Position numbers and translations under genes: made by a program. From the NCBI GenBank assembly GCA_002077065.1, contig NAJO01000002.1, positions 372,001 to 436,000 on the forward strand: DNA of 64,000 bases, in the 5' to 3' direction. This DNA is from Cryoendolithus antarcticus (taxonomy: Eukaryota > Ascomycota > Dothideomycetes > Cladosporiales > Cladosporiaceae). Positions 32,759 to 43,790 of this stretch are shown one piece after another. Positions within the stretch are counted from its first letter, which is position 1, and each line of letters begins with the position of its first letter. The notes beneath the pieces were generated by a model, which saw only the letters and a list, made by a program, of their open reading frames with translations, ran no database searches and had not been told where the DNA came from.

Positions 32759-34870
32759 CTAAGACCAAAACCACCCCTTCTTCTTCTGCTCAGCCTTACC
32801 CTCCTCGAAATGCTGCCTCGCTACTGGCCCATCGTCCTTGTAAGTGTGCACATTCTCATGCGACTCCTCGCTCCCGTCAGCGAATCTCCGCTTCAGCACG
32901 ACCTTGGTCACCACGGTGCCGTCTGCCGAGCGCGTCGTATGTGTAGTTGTGAGCGCGGACAAGACTTGTGGTCGAGATGGCTGAGCCTCTGTATTCGCTG
33001 AGGCAAGATGTGATCGTACAGTCTCGCGTGCAACGTGATGAGGACTCCAGAGCTCGCCAGGGAGATCGTCGTCGTCTTCGTCATCGTCTTCATCTTCTTC
33101 ATAATCCTCTTCATCATCATCATCATCATCCATAGCCATGGCAGGGCACATCGACAGACGCGACATCTGCCGCCCAAGATCATCAGGACAACCGGATTGC
33201 TCACGAGCAGCTCCAGCCACCGCACGACCTAACTCATCGGGGCAGCCACTTTGCTGGCGCATCGCTAGCGCAACCTCGTGGCCAACATGGTCGGGGCAGC
33301 CACTTTCTCCACGCATCGCTCGAGCAACCTGCCGACCGACTGGGTCGGGACACTCGACGTGCGCTACACCACTGCTTTCCTGCCTCTCCCCCTCTTGCAT
33401 CGCTCTCTCGATATCATCCGCATTAATATCAGTCTTCATATCACCTTGTTGCTCGTACATATCAAGCTCTGTTAGCTCGACCCAAGGATCAAAAGATTTC
33501 GCTATCTCATCCCGGTCTGCACGAACGTACTCGCGTGCGTCGATTGCTTCGTGCTTATTAAGCAGGCCAGCATAAACCGCCTCCTCGATTTGCTTCAGGA
33601 GCTCATCGTTATCGTTCACGGCTTCCGTCAACGCGTCGATCGCTGCTTTATGGAGTGAGTCGCCGCTCAGCTGGCCCCGCTTGGCCATTCGCCTCACATG
33701 GCCTATCGGATCTTGCCCGAAGCCATCATCATCACTGGCTTCCCAATTCTCGCCATTAATCTGGGGTCGCGCCCACGACAAGGACGTCTGCGCGGTTTGT
33801 TGTCCACGGGAAGCGACGGGCGGCGTTCTCAGTTCTGTGACCAGCTGCATGAACTCGCTTCGCACATCTTTGTCCCTGAGCACCCAGGGCTCGTAATTCA
33901 CCATCGATAGCTCTCTCAACGAGTAGGGATGTTGCCGAAGAGGGAACATCTGCCCATCCACACTTGGCAGATTTCGGCCGTACCTGCCCGTGAGCGCCTC
34001 GTAAAGCGATGGTAGTTGTGGAGGCAAGATCCCCTTGCACTGAAGCGACAGCATCCAATCTAGGCCGGCCGCCTTCCACGCTGAGACCACTGGTCCGAGA
34101 GGTGGCCGGAAGCCAGTGCTGTTGGTAGATGTCATGGGTTTGTCTAGAGAAGCCTCGAGTAGATCCTCAAAGGCATTTCGCCACTTCGTATCGTAGTCTC
34201 CCAGTATCGGGTGACTCTCCAGCACAACAGGCGAGTACCGGTCTCTCTTGAACCAGTCCACGCTCAGCCACCTCCAACCCGCTCGTTTACCTACCTTCGC
34301 CACAGCAGTGGAAGGCAGATTCGCCTCCGTCTCTGGCTTGTAGTAGCACGCGCCCCCCATGCTGAGCATCGGATTCCCAAACGCATCCTCTCCCACCTCC
34401 TCCCCACCACCGAATTCAGGATCATCGTACAGCCTCGCCATCTTCGTCACAGGCACCTCCCGGTTCTTCTCAAGACTCTGCCTGAGCAACATCATCACAG
34501 CCGCCTCTCGCTCCTCCTGCATCGGCGTATCCGGCAGTCCTCGTAACGGCCCAGTGTGCCGACCAGTCCAGCGCCGTAGCACACTCTCCTCATCTTCCTC
34601 CGACTCGGGGGCGAGAGGCGACAGCTCATCGTGCCACGAGCGAAGATCGTGGGCCATTGCTGAGCGAGCGCGGTGGAGACGGGCGTCGACGAAGTGTTTG
34701 AATGCTATGAAGGGGTCCCAGGCATCTGTCTCGGTGTCGAGAGTCTGTGTTGGTGTCTGAGGGGCGGGAGGCTGCTGATGGCGGTGTTGGAGGAGGCGTT
34801 GGTCGTTGGGTTGCAGGTAGGTTCGCCATCGCGCTTGCTGGCGTGTGCTGTGCTCGTTGTCGTCCGCCAT
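32759..34870 (-). CDS. Large fungal protein with a four-copy 18-residue repeat
   Basis: Single exon, 703 residues, ATG at 34868-34870. Residues 50-400 are a mixed helical region with several Trp-rich conserved-looking stretches (GWRWLSVDWFKRDRYSPVVL, MVNYEPWVLRDKDVRSEFMQ) but no family I can name. Residues 505-574 consist of four tandem 18-residue units built on the pattern S-G-C-P-D-x-[VL]-G-x-x-V-A-x-A-M-R. An acidic run of about 22 Asp/Glu follows (581-603), then a compact C-terminal piece (RSADGTVVTKVVLKRRFADG) and a Lys-rich, Trp-ending tail. Function unknown. Confidence 0.75.
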   Translation of the reverse strand: MADDNEHSTRQQARWRTYLQPNDQRLLQHRHQQPPAPQTPTQTLDTETDAWDPFIAFKHFVDARLHRARSAMAHDLRSWHDELSPLAPESEEDEESVLRRWTGRHTGPLRGLPDTPMQEEREAAVMMLLRQSLEKNREVPVTKMARLYDDPEFGGGEEVGEDAFGNPMLSMGGACYYKPETEANLPSTAVAKVGKRAGWRWLSVDWFKRDRYSPVVLESHPILGDYDTKWRNAFEDLLEASLDKPMTSTNSTGFRPPLGPVVSAWKAAGLDWMLSLQCKGILPPQLPSLYEALTGRYGRNLPSVDGQMFPLRQHPYSLRELSMVNYEPWVLRDKDVRSEFMQLVTELRTPPVASRGQQTAQTSLSWARPQINGENWEASDDDGFGQDPIGHVRRMAKRGQLSGDSLHKAAIDALTEAVNDNDELLKQIEEAVYAGLLNKHEAIDAREYVRADRDEIAKSFDPWVELTELDMYEQQGDMKTDINADDIERAMQEGERQESSGVAHVECPDPVGRQVARAMRGESGCPDHVGHEVALAMRQQSGCPDELGRAVAGAAREQSGCPDDLGRQMSRLSMCPAMAMDDDDDDEEDYEEDEDDDEDDDDLPGELWSPHHVARETVRSHLASANTEAQPSRPQVLSALTTTHTTRSADGTVVTKVVLKRRFADGSEESHENVHTYKDDGPVARQHFEEGKAEQKKKGWFWS
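33149..33358 (-). repeat. Tandem 54-bp coding repeat, four units
   Basis: Encodes four consecutive 18-residue units; the third and fourth begin SGCPDELGRAVAGAAREQ and SGCPDDLGRQMSRLSM. Each unit has one Cys and ends in an amphipathic helix. Confidence 0.85.
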
Positions 34871-35203
34871 GTTGGTTGCACGTGGGTTGTATGGCCGGTC
34901 AGGTTGATGATGTCGATGATAGGTGTGGAGTAGAGGGCGATGCTAGCGCCGTGTTTCATCGGCGTGGCGGGGTCGAGATCGTGGGGTGGTGGATGGAGCT
35001 ACATTAAGGTAGGTATCACAACGCCAGATCGTATCACGGGAGAGCGTGAATCAGACATACATCGTCGTCGGAGTCCTCACTCCATCGCCATGATTTCATG
35101 GGTTGACGGCTATGTATCTACCGTGATTACAGCTTGTGGGATACCCCAAGCCTCAGATTTGACAACACAGCGCAGTCCTCTCCATGTTCGACATGGACAT
35201 CAA
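34871..35203. other. Intergenic region
   Basis: 333 bp between two minus-strand genes, holding a promoter and a terminator. No distinct element seen. Confidence 0.3.
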
Positions 35204-36861
35204 TCAAGCAATGATCAACTGCTTCTCCTTCTTCAACGTCTTCACAACACTCTCCGGCACCTTCAACACACTCGCCACTATACTGCTCGGCGTCAATGCC
35301 AGCCACTGCGTCAGACTGATGTCCACCACGCGATCGCTCTTGTAGATCTCAATGAACTGCAGCGTCTCGTTCGATGTGTTCTCAATATAGTGCCCAGAAT
35401 TGTCCGGGAAGACGGCCGTGTCGCCGGCGGAGAAGTCGAAGGTACGTGCGTTGGTCTGTGGTGAAGGTCAGCGGGGATGATGAGGGGAAAGATGGGAGAG
35501 AGTGTAGTACGTTGCCGACGAAAGCTGTTGCGCGAGCGGTGCCGGTCAGGAAGTAGAGCCACTCCTCAGCCTGTGCGGTAAGGTCAGCTCATGGCGCGGG
35601 GGCATGTATGGTATGGCAAGCCATACATTGGGATGCCAGTGCAACTCCCTCAGCGCTCCGGGCTTTAGCGTCGTGATTGTAGACGCGATCGTCTTGGCCG
35701 CTGGGAAGTTGTTCGAGTCCACGATCTTGATGTTGCCACCGCCTCCAGGTGCGGTGATTCCAGCATCTTTGCTAGCGTAGTAGACGTATGAAGCATTCCC
35801 GCTGAGCTCGCCAAATGGATGTGCGATGTCGTTCCCGGCGACTGTGGCGTTGAGGATGTAGGGGTTGGTAGTGGGGAGTGTGCCGAGGAGGGACTCATCG
35901 ATACCTGTACAAAGATCAGCTTGAGATCGTAGTGGACTCTGGCAGTCTAAACTTACCGAGACTCTTCGCGATGATCCTCTTCGGGGTGTGCGCAAGCCAG
36001 TCATCGACATTGAAAGTCGTGCCCGGCGCTTCGAAGTTGCCCTCATCGAACACGAGAAGATACTCGTTCTGATCGTCCAAGCCTTGAATTACATGTGCTT
36101 CGCCCTTGGGGAAGTACTAGAGCTTGTGTCAGCAACGCGCTCCTGGGAGATAAGTACGATTCTACTTACCCAAATATCGCCTACGTTGAGTATGCTGTAC
36201 TGGTTGCGGCCATGTTCATCGACTACGCCGACTGCTACGCGGCCGCTGTAGACGTAGCCCCATTCCGCCTGGCTCGCTATCAGCAGGTTTCCGGCGCTCC
36301 CGTATTAGAACACGACTCACGACTCTGTGCCAGTGCAGCTCCCGGATCGAGCCCCTGGTCAAGTGCTGCTGCGCTGCTGCAATGTCGCCAGAAGCCGGCA
36401 GATCCGTGATGAGCTGTGCACCGCATGAGATTGGCACTTCATAACTTCGTCATGTGAATTAGCTTACCTGCTCCCGCACCCAGCCTCCGTTCAAAAGACG
36501 CGTCTTTGAGTCACTGAATGACCATTTCAGATTGGCCACGTTGCCATTATCCGTGGATTGCTGACCTAGATTGTCGGGGTTCTGGAGATCGAGAGCTTTA
36601 TTCGTACCACCTAGCAAGTCTCAGTGGAGGACGCTAGTACGCTGTGCTTCGCTACGGAGTACCTAGTAGTGGCGCACCCTTGCCTTTCCCGTCAATTGGC
36701 TGTCCATTCGCAAATTGCGGACCATCTCTCTTGACGTGCTCGTACCGCAAGTGCTTGCTAGTAGGCTTCGATGGCAAACTCTTGCCGGCAATGGGCGTTG
36801 CAACGACCGAGTCCAGCGCGCAGAGCGCGAGAGCAGATGCGAGAATTGAGTAGGAACGCAT
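35204..36861 (-). CDS. Secreted bicupin oxalate decarboxylase
   Basis: Eight exons: 36663-36861, 36468-36610, 36321-36413, 36170-36268, 35957-36116, 35627-35904, 35511-35570, 35204-35455; all seven introns are 52-56 nt with GT..AG. Spliced product 427 residues. The N-terminus is a signal peptide (MRSYSILASALALCALDSVVA). Two cupin domains each carry the Mn-binding set: cupin 1 has ELHWHRVAEWGYV with GDIWYFPKGEAHVIQG, cupin 2 has ELHWHPNAEEWLYF with GDTAVFPDNSGHYIE. The N-terminal NPDNLG and NLKWSFSDSKTRLLNGGWVREQ match fungal oxalate decarboxylases. These enzymes convert oxalate to formate and CO2, which detoxifies self-made or host oxalate and buffers pH. Intron 6 is unusual; see findings. 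Confidence 0.93.
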
Positions 36862-37461
36862 AATGGGGACTTGGGATCGAAATGGCAAATCGGAAAGGAT
36901 ACTCACTTGTGCCGGCAGCGCGTTCAGAGCTATATGCTGCGGAGCACAAACTACCGTCAGCCGTTGTGATCGACGACATTGGAATAAACAATGGCGACAG
37001 CGATGATGTGCGCGAGCGCGTTGGAACCGAAGACTATGTCATCGCGCGGTAGTCGGGTACGCGATCTTCCAACCTGGTAGTAAGACTCGATCCGAACGGA
37101 CAAGGGACCATGTCGTGCTCGAATGCCGAGGGACGCGAAGATGAAGCTTGGTTCGGATAGGGGAGACTTGACTGGCGAGCTAACGCGGAACACGCAGTGA
37201 GATGCTCTCAGCTAAGACTGGGGCGCATGGAGGAGAGCCGATGTAGTGTAGTGTGGCCGATGCGACGTGGTGGAGATCTGCGAAGAGAAGGTGAGATGTG
37301 AAGTGCGTAAGAGGTGATCAGGATGGCGTGCTTTGAGAGGCTTGGCAGTTGCAGCTGCTACGGAAGCGTTTCGAGGTCCTCGGTTGAGCAGTTCTTCATT
37401 AATGACCGGAAATGTCGTATATACATAGATCTGTTTCTGGACGAGATAGCTGCTCAGGCCA
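36862..37461. promoter_or_regulatory. Upstream region of the oxalate decarboxylase gene
   Basis: 600 bp between two minus-strand genes, containing the decarboxylase promoter. Short overlapping frames only; no distinct acid-response site was recognised by eye. Confidence 0.3.
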
Positions 37462-38000
37462 TCAGGCCGGCGACGCTTTCAGTCCGATCTGCACGCGCAA
37501 AGTCTCGCGTCTCTTCGCCTCGCCGCCAGAGCGCTCGGCCTCTAGTGCAGTGAGGATCTGGTCGATATGAACCACTAAACGAGCATCACTATCAGCAAGA
37601 CTCGCCGCGATCAAGCATCCATTTGCACGTAGGCTCCCACAGACGAGAGCAGGATTAACTTACGATTCAGCTTCTCCAGCCCTTTGCTGGTAGTAGGGAA
37701 GTTCTCCAGCGACTTGCCAGTCTTGAGGCTCACAAGCGGAAGCAGCTTCTCATCGCTGCTAGTCAGCTGGCTGTTGGCCACGCGAGCAATATTGTTGGCG
37801 TTGACAGCTTTGGTGCGAGTCTCGAGCTTCTCGATGGCCTTGGCTGGGTCGTTCTGGGCGATTGCCGCTGCGCTCTCGTCCGCTTTCTTGCTCGCAGCAG
37901 TGCTGCCGGCTTCGGAAGGGGCTTTGTCTTTAGATGGGAGATTGGGATTGGGGATGTTGAGGCTCTTGCTTGTGCCTTTCGTGGATGGGGCTGTAGACAT
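37462..38000 (-). CDS. Small helical fungal protein of unknown function
   Basis: Two exons: 37664-38000 and 37462-37574; the 89-nt intron has a GTAAGT donor and ends ...CTCGTTTAG. Spliced product 149 residues from the ATG at 37998-38000. The first 65 residues are Ser/Lys/Pro-rich and disordered. The rest is helical: a KAIEKLETRTKAVNANNIAR segment, then KGLEKLNLVHIDQILTALEA and a basic RRETLRVQIGLKASPA tail. The intron removes an early stop that would otherwise end the protein at 37611. No family recognised; the conserved-looking C-terminus appears only after splicing, which supports the model. Confidence 0.65.
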
Positions 38001-38463
38001 GTTGATTGTAGAGATGAGTGTTACACAGCAGGAAGTGAGGCGTGATGTTGGTGAGAAGATGAGATAGATTAACACCTACTCCAATGCCTTTTGCATCAGA
38101 CCACAGCTCTGCCAGGCTTGCCAACATCGCCGTTCAGCTCCCGTCCCCAACGACGAGTCAACAGGGTTTCGTTCCGCTGACGCAACAGGGCGATTCTGAC
38201 TTTACAATCGCACAGCCACATCTTCATCTGAAACATGTGGCGCGAGCTGGGGAGTAAGCAGGGTGGATCCGCTCGATGAGGCAGCTACGTTGGTAGATTG
38301 GGGGAGTCGTGACAACAGGCTGCCTCCGTTGTGTCTCACTGCCGTGCTCGACACTGGTTGTTGTAATCCTCTTCCTCACACCATCGAGCACATACCACAT
38401 CACCTTTAACACCAGCCCAAACCTCTGGATCTTTACGCAACCGCACACATCTGAAGTCAGAGC
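38001..38463. promoter_or_regulatory. Divergent promoter region
   Basis: 463 bp between the small helical protein gene and the aminopeptidase gene. No distinct motif seen. Confidence 0.3.
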
Positions 38464-40928
38464 ATGGTTCGCAACGCCGCGTCTATACAATACCTACGTG
38501 AAAGCATGGAGTACTACAAGCCGTCTTCGCCTTCTCCTGTAACACCCAGCGAGCCTCAATCGGTGGCTCTTCAAGGCAACCTGCAGCTGCCATATCGAGG
38601 CAGCCAGCCCATCGCTCAGTTGGTCGGCAATGATGAGACGACGAAGCGGTTGATGAACCGCGTGGCAACAGGCGAGGCCACCGAAGCTGAACACCGCGAG
38701 TTCGCAGCTCATGTTCAGCAGACCCGCGCGCAACAGGTCCATGAGGATCAGGCTCGGGCGCAAGAGGCCCGGATGCAGTTCATGAGGCAGCGGCAGCAAC
38801 AGGTTTCCATGGCGCAGCAGCAACGGCAGCAGCAACAGATGGCTTCACATGCGTCGCCTGCAGGATATGCTCAACAGATGCAGCATATGCTGGGTAACAC
38901 GGGCGGCGTAAGCAATGGTAGCAGTGGTGCAAGCGCTGCTTCCACTGAGAAAGCACCAGAGCCAACGCAGACGCAGCCGAACCATAAGCTTCAGGACTAC
39001 CAGATGCAGATGATGCTATTAGAGCAGCAGAACAAGAAGCGCTTGCTGATGGCAAGGCAGGCTCAAGATGAAACGTCGTCGCCGGGGGCGATGCATAATG
39101 GCTCTCCTGCAGTGGACAACATGAGCCTACCAATGAGCTCGGCACCGGGCGGTAATCATGCTCTACAAGACTACCAGATCCAGCTCATGTTACTTGAAGA
39201 GCAGAACAAGAAGAGAAGGGCGGCGGCAGGGCTTGAACCAGCCACGAGCAGTGTGTCGCCACCTGACGGCAACATCGCGTTACAAAACTACCAGGAGCAG
39301 CTCATGTTTCTAGCATCTAAAGACAAGAATCCTGCATTTCTTGTCTCGAGGGCAGAGCAGGATGCGATTGCGAATGGACCATCGCCCGCGCGCACTCAGC
39401 GACCCGACTTGTCGCAACCCAAGGAATTGCCTCTTCACCATCGCGCCATCCGCGTCAACGCTGAGAAGTATGCCAAGCCCTTTTGTGACTTTCTGACCGA
39501 GAATCCTACCGTCTTCCACGCAGTCGACGCTGTCAAGCGTCAGCTCGCTGGCGAAGGCTTCAAAGAGCTCAGTGAGCGCGACAAGTGGAATATCGGAGAG
39601 GGCGGCAAGTACTTCGTCGAGCGCAACGGCTCGTCCCTCATCGCCTTCGTTGTCGGCGAGAACTATGAGCCTGGTAATGGAGCTGCGATCCTTGCAGGTC
39701 ATGTCGATGCCCTCACTGCTAAGTTGAAGCCTGTTTCGGAGGTCCCGAACAAGGCTGGCTACTTGCAGCTTGGCGTAGCACCCTATGCCGGTGCGCCGAA
39801 CAACACCTGGTGGGATCGCGACTTGAGCATCGGTGGTCGCGTCATCGTGAAGAACGGTGACAAGATCGAATCGAGACTTGTCAAGCTCGACTGGCCCATA
39901 CCACGTATCCCGACGCTGGCGCCTCGTTTCGGTGCTGCAGCTGTTGGCCCGTTCAATCCCGAGACCCAGATGACACCTATCATTGGTCTTGAGGGTACTG
40001 ATGCTCGCGATTTGGGTGAGCCTTTCAGCAAGCCGTCATTCATTGGTACTGCCGACAACAAGGTGGGCAGCTTCATTTCCACGCAACCTCCACGTCTTGT
40101 GCGTGCCATAGGATCGGCTCTAGGCCTCAAGGGAAGCAGCGTTGCGAACATCATCAACTGGGAGCTTGAGCTCTTCGACATTCAGCCTGCCACTCTTCTT
40201 GGGCTGGACAAGGAGTTCATCAGCGCAGGACGCATTGACGATAAGCTGGTAAGTCTTCTCACGATCTACGTAGATACATTTCATGCATGCTTACCACCAC
40301 TCAGTGCTCTTGGTCCGCAATCCAAGCCCTCATCGAAGCCGACAAGTCAGACACCGCTTCATCTTCCATCATGAAGGTCGTTGGCCTCTTCGACGACGAG
40401 GAGATCGGCTCCGGTTTGCGCCAAGGCGCTCGCGGCAATCTCTTGCCGTCAGTCCTCGAGCGCGCTGTCGGCTCGCTGAACGGCGGCATCGATGCCGAGC
40501 TCATCGGCCGCACCTACGCGAACTCATTCCTCGTCTCCTCTGATGTCACCCACGCCGTGAACCCCAACTTCCTCAACGCTTACCTCGAGAACCACTCGCC
40601 ACAGCTCAACGTGGGGCTCGTTGTCAGCGCGGACTCGAATGGACACATGACAACCGATTCTGTCAGCACGGCCGTGCTGCAGAGGTGTGCTGATAAGGTG
40701 GGGGCAAAGCTACAGGTGTTCCAGATCAGGAATGATAGCAGAAGTGGCGGTACTGTGGGGCCAATGTTGAGCTCTGCTACGGGTATCCGGGCCATCGATG
40801 CTGGTATTCCGCAGTTGAGCATGCATAGCATTAGGGCTACGACGGGTGCGCTGGACCCAGGATTGGGTGTGCTTGCGTTCTTGGGCTTCCTCAATGGTTT
40901 CGAGAGCGTGGACAAGGAGTTCGAGTGA
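38464..40928 (+). CDS. M18 aspartyl/vacuolar aminopeptidase with long Gln-rich N-terminal extension
   Basis: Two exons, 38464-40248 and 40305-40928; the 56-nt intron has GTAAGT and ends CACTCAG. Product 802 residues. The peptidase domain begins near residue 325 and has the M18 metal and catalytic residues: GHVDALTAKLKP, NTWWDRDLSIGGR, AGRIDDKL-CSW across the exon junction, LFDDEEIGSGLRQGARG, SSDVTHAVNPNF and the final MHSIRATTG. It most resembles vacuolar aminopeptidase I (Ape1/Lap4), a tetrahedral dodecamer delivered to the vacuole. Residues 1-320 are unusual: Gln-rich (QRQQQQM-type runs) with three copies of a motif like LQDYQMQMMLLEQQNKKR. The extension is in one exon with the catalytic domain, so it is not a splice artefact of my model. 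A fused or mis-started gene cannot be excluded without transcripts. Confidence 0.85.
38983..39327 (+). repeat. Three dispersed copies of a ~20-residue coding motif
   Basis: Copies at residues 174-193 (HKLQDYQMQMMLLEQQNKKR), 232-251 (HALQDYQIQLMLLEEQNKKR) and 271-288 (IALQNYQEQLMFLASKDK). Spacing is 58 and 39 residues, so they are separate elements in a disordered linker. Confidence 0.85.
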
Positions 40929-41242
40929 AGCGGAGTGACAAGACATGACCGAGATTGACGACACGATGACACCATGGGCAAGTAAGCATTAGCTAGCATA
41001 GTAGAGTATTAGAATTGCATTCAAGAGCGTTGATGTGGAGTTCATATGAGATATCGAAGACCCTGGCGACGTCAAATGCAGGTACGCACCAATCGGAAAC
41101 GAGCATTACAGCGCCGACGATCTCTAAAGCCAAAATATCGGACCACTTCATGCTCTAACTTCACAATTGCACATCTTGTTTCTATGAGTCGTCTCCAGCA
41201 TCTAATGATTAGCAGGGTGGTCTGCATTCCCGCAAGTTCAAT
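40929..41242. promoter_or_regulatory. Intergenic region upstream of ERG7
   Basis: 314 bp between two genes in the same direction. No sterol-regulatory element could be assigned by eye. Confidence 0.3.
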
Positions 41243-43790
41243 ATGAGCGTACGCCGTCGTGGTGAGGCGAAGCAAGCCAACGGCTTCGCAAGCGGGCGCG
41301 CCAATGGCCACTCCAATGGTCGTCTGCGTGGCCAACAGGGAGTGCTAAGTCCGACAGACGCGAAGACTGATCATAGCCGATGGCGATTGCGGGATACTAA
41401 TGGCGTTCATACGTGGCATTACCTTGAGAGTGAAGAGCAGATTGCAGCATGGCCTCAGTCGGCTGCTGAACTACATTATCTTGGCCAGGATACAGTGAGT
41501 GGACGTTGACTTGGAGCACACTTGATGTGATACTGATCACGACAGGGTGCGCCACCTCTGCCTAAAGCAGCAACACCACTCCAAGCCGCAGAAAATGGCA
41601 TCGCTTTCTACGAACGCATGCAACTCCCCACCGGCCACTGGGGTGCTGAATACGGCGGCCCAATGTTCCTCATGCCCGGCTACGTGATCACCTGCTACGT
41701 GACCGAGTCTCGCTTCTCGCAAGCCGAAGAGACAGAGATGATACGCTACCTCTTCAGCGTACAGAATCTCGGAACCAAGAACGGTGGCGATGGCGGCTGG
41801 GGACTGCATGTTGAAGCTGATTCTTCTGTCTTTGGGACTGCGATGAACTACACGACTTTACGACTGCTTGGTGTACCGGCTGAGGATCCGAGGATGAGGA
41901 GAGCGAGAGGATGTTTGTATGATCTGAATGGCGCCTTGCTGGGGCCGCATTGGGCGAAGTGGTGGTTGAGTGTCTTGGGGGTGATGGAGTGGGATGTGGT
42001 CAATCCGGTACCGCCTGAGTTGTGGTTGCTACCGGACTGGGTGCCTATCGCTCCATATCGATGGTGGTACGTAAAGAAGGCATTCGTCCAGGTGCCACTG
42101 CAATCACCTGCTTTCGTTCATCTCACATGTGCTGACGATTACTTTCCCACCTTGTAGGATCCATATGCGGCAAGTAATGCTTCCAATGAGCTATATCTGG
42201 TCAAAGCAGTGGGTATATCCCAAGGCCGACTCGGATCCTCTAATCCGCCAGCTAAGGCAAGAGCTGTTCACGCAATCACACGACGAGATCAAGTGGGCGA
42301 GATACCGAAATGCTATCAGCCCAGCTGATAACTATCACCCAAAGACGCATTTGTTAGACTTCCTCAACCTGATTCTAGTTCTACTATGGATCCCCTTTCT
42401 CCGCACAGCAGCTATCGCTCGCAAAGCTGAGGCATGGACGTGGAAGCTCATACAGATGGAGGATGCTAATACAGACTATGGATGTCTAGCAACCGTGAAT
42501 GCGCCGATGAATACGCTTGCTTGCTTTGTAGCAGAAGGGCTGGACTCTCACTCATTCAAGCGCCATCGCGAGAAGCTGCACGAAGGGATGTGGATGACCG
42601 GCCGAGGCATGCTTGTCTGCGGTACGGACGGACTTCAGACCTGGGACACTTCACTCTCGATTCAGTCTCTCACAGGCATTGGGCTCGCGCACGAGGCGAG
42701 ATACAAGTCCATGCTGTTGGAGGCTCTGAAATTCCTGGAGACTCAACAATTCTCGGAACATTGTCAGGGCTACGAAGCATCCTCGCTATACTCTGACCCA
42801 CCCACCGCGAAGTTGAGCGCTCAATTCGCCTACAGGCACCCACGAAAAGGCGGCTGGGGCTTCAGCACCAAGTGTCAAGGCTACATAGTCTCCGACTGCG
42901 TCTCTGAAGCTCTCAAAGCCGTCCTCCTGTTGCAGACTACGACTAACCCGAAGGACACCTCCCAAAAAGTCTTCCCCGAAGTCATGTCCTTCGAACGCCT
43001 CCGCTGGGCCGTCGACATCATCCTCTCCATGCAGAACGACACAGGCGGCATCGCATCCTACGAGACCCGCCGCGGTAGCACCAAGCTTGAAGTGCTCAAC
43101 GCAGCCGAAGTCTTTGGCCGCATCATGGTCGAGTACGATTACCCAGAATGTACCACCTCCTGCGTAACAGCCGTCCACCTCTTCCGACAAGTCTACCCAG
43201 ATTACCGGACTAAAGACATCGAAACCTTCATGACCCGCGCCGTAGACTGGATTCGCAAAGACCAAAGAGAAGATGGCTCCTGGTACGGCAGCTGGGGAAT
43301 CTGTTTCACCTATGCCGGCTTCTTCGCGCTCGAATCGCTCGCCACGCAAGGCGAGACGTACGCGAACAGCGAGAGGGTGCAGTGGGCTTGTAAGTTCTTC
43401 CTGGATCGGCAGAATGCTGATGGCGGGTGGGGTGAGAGTTACAAGAGTTGTGAGACAGGCAGGTGGTGTGACCATCCTGATGGGAGTCAGGTCGTGCAGA
43501 CTGCTTGGGTTGTGTGTGCGATGCTTGAGGCGAAGTTTCCGCATCGGGAGCCGTTGGAGAGGGCGGTAAGGTTGATGATGGAGAGGCAGCAGGAGAATGG
43601 GGAGTGGTTGCAGGAGGGGATTGAGGGGGTGTTCAACAAGAGCTGGTGAGTATGAGATCGGCTGCGCGGAATCGTAAAGTGATACTGACAACGCTGCAGC
43701 ATGATCTCGTTCCCGAATTACAAGTTCATCTTCCCAATCAAGGCGCTGGGTATGTATGCTAGGCACTTCAGCGATGCTGGAGCGGAATAG
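41243..43790 (+). CDS. ERG7: Lanosterol synthase (oxidosqualene cyclase)
   Basis: Four exons: 41243-41494, 41546-42066, 42158-43645, 43700-43790 (introns 51, 91 and 54 nt). Spliced product 783 residues. The enzyme cyclises 2,3-oxidosqualene to lanosterol in the ER/lipid droplets. Visible: several QW repeats (ENGIAFYERMQLPTGHWG, KGGWGFSTKC, QREDGSWYGSWG, NADGGWGESYKSC), the catalytic acid motif VSDCVSEA with Asp504, WYGSWGICFTYAGFFALE, and the C-terminal GVFNKSCMISFPNYKFIFPI, which is the lanosterol-synthase form and not the form I associate with protostadienol synthases. The first 40 residues are a Gly/Asn/Arg-rich extension longer than in yeast. ERG20 is in the same window but the genes are not adjacent. 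Confidence 0.94.

Noticed and set aside
33110..33135. Trinucleotide (CAT/GAT) run as a microsatellite locus
   Set aside because: It encodes the Asp/Glu run of the 703-residue protein and needs no separate explanation.
22591..43790. ERG20 and ERG7 as a sterol/terpenoid gene cluster
   Set aside because: They are 18 kb apart with many unrelated genes between, and no tailoring enzymes lie beside them.
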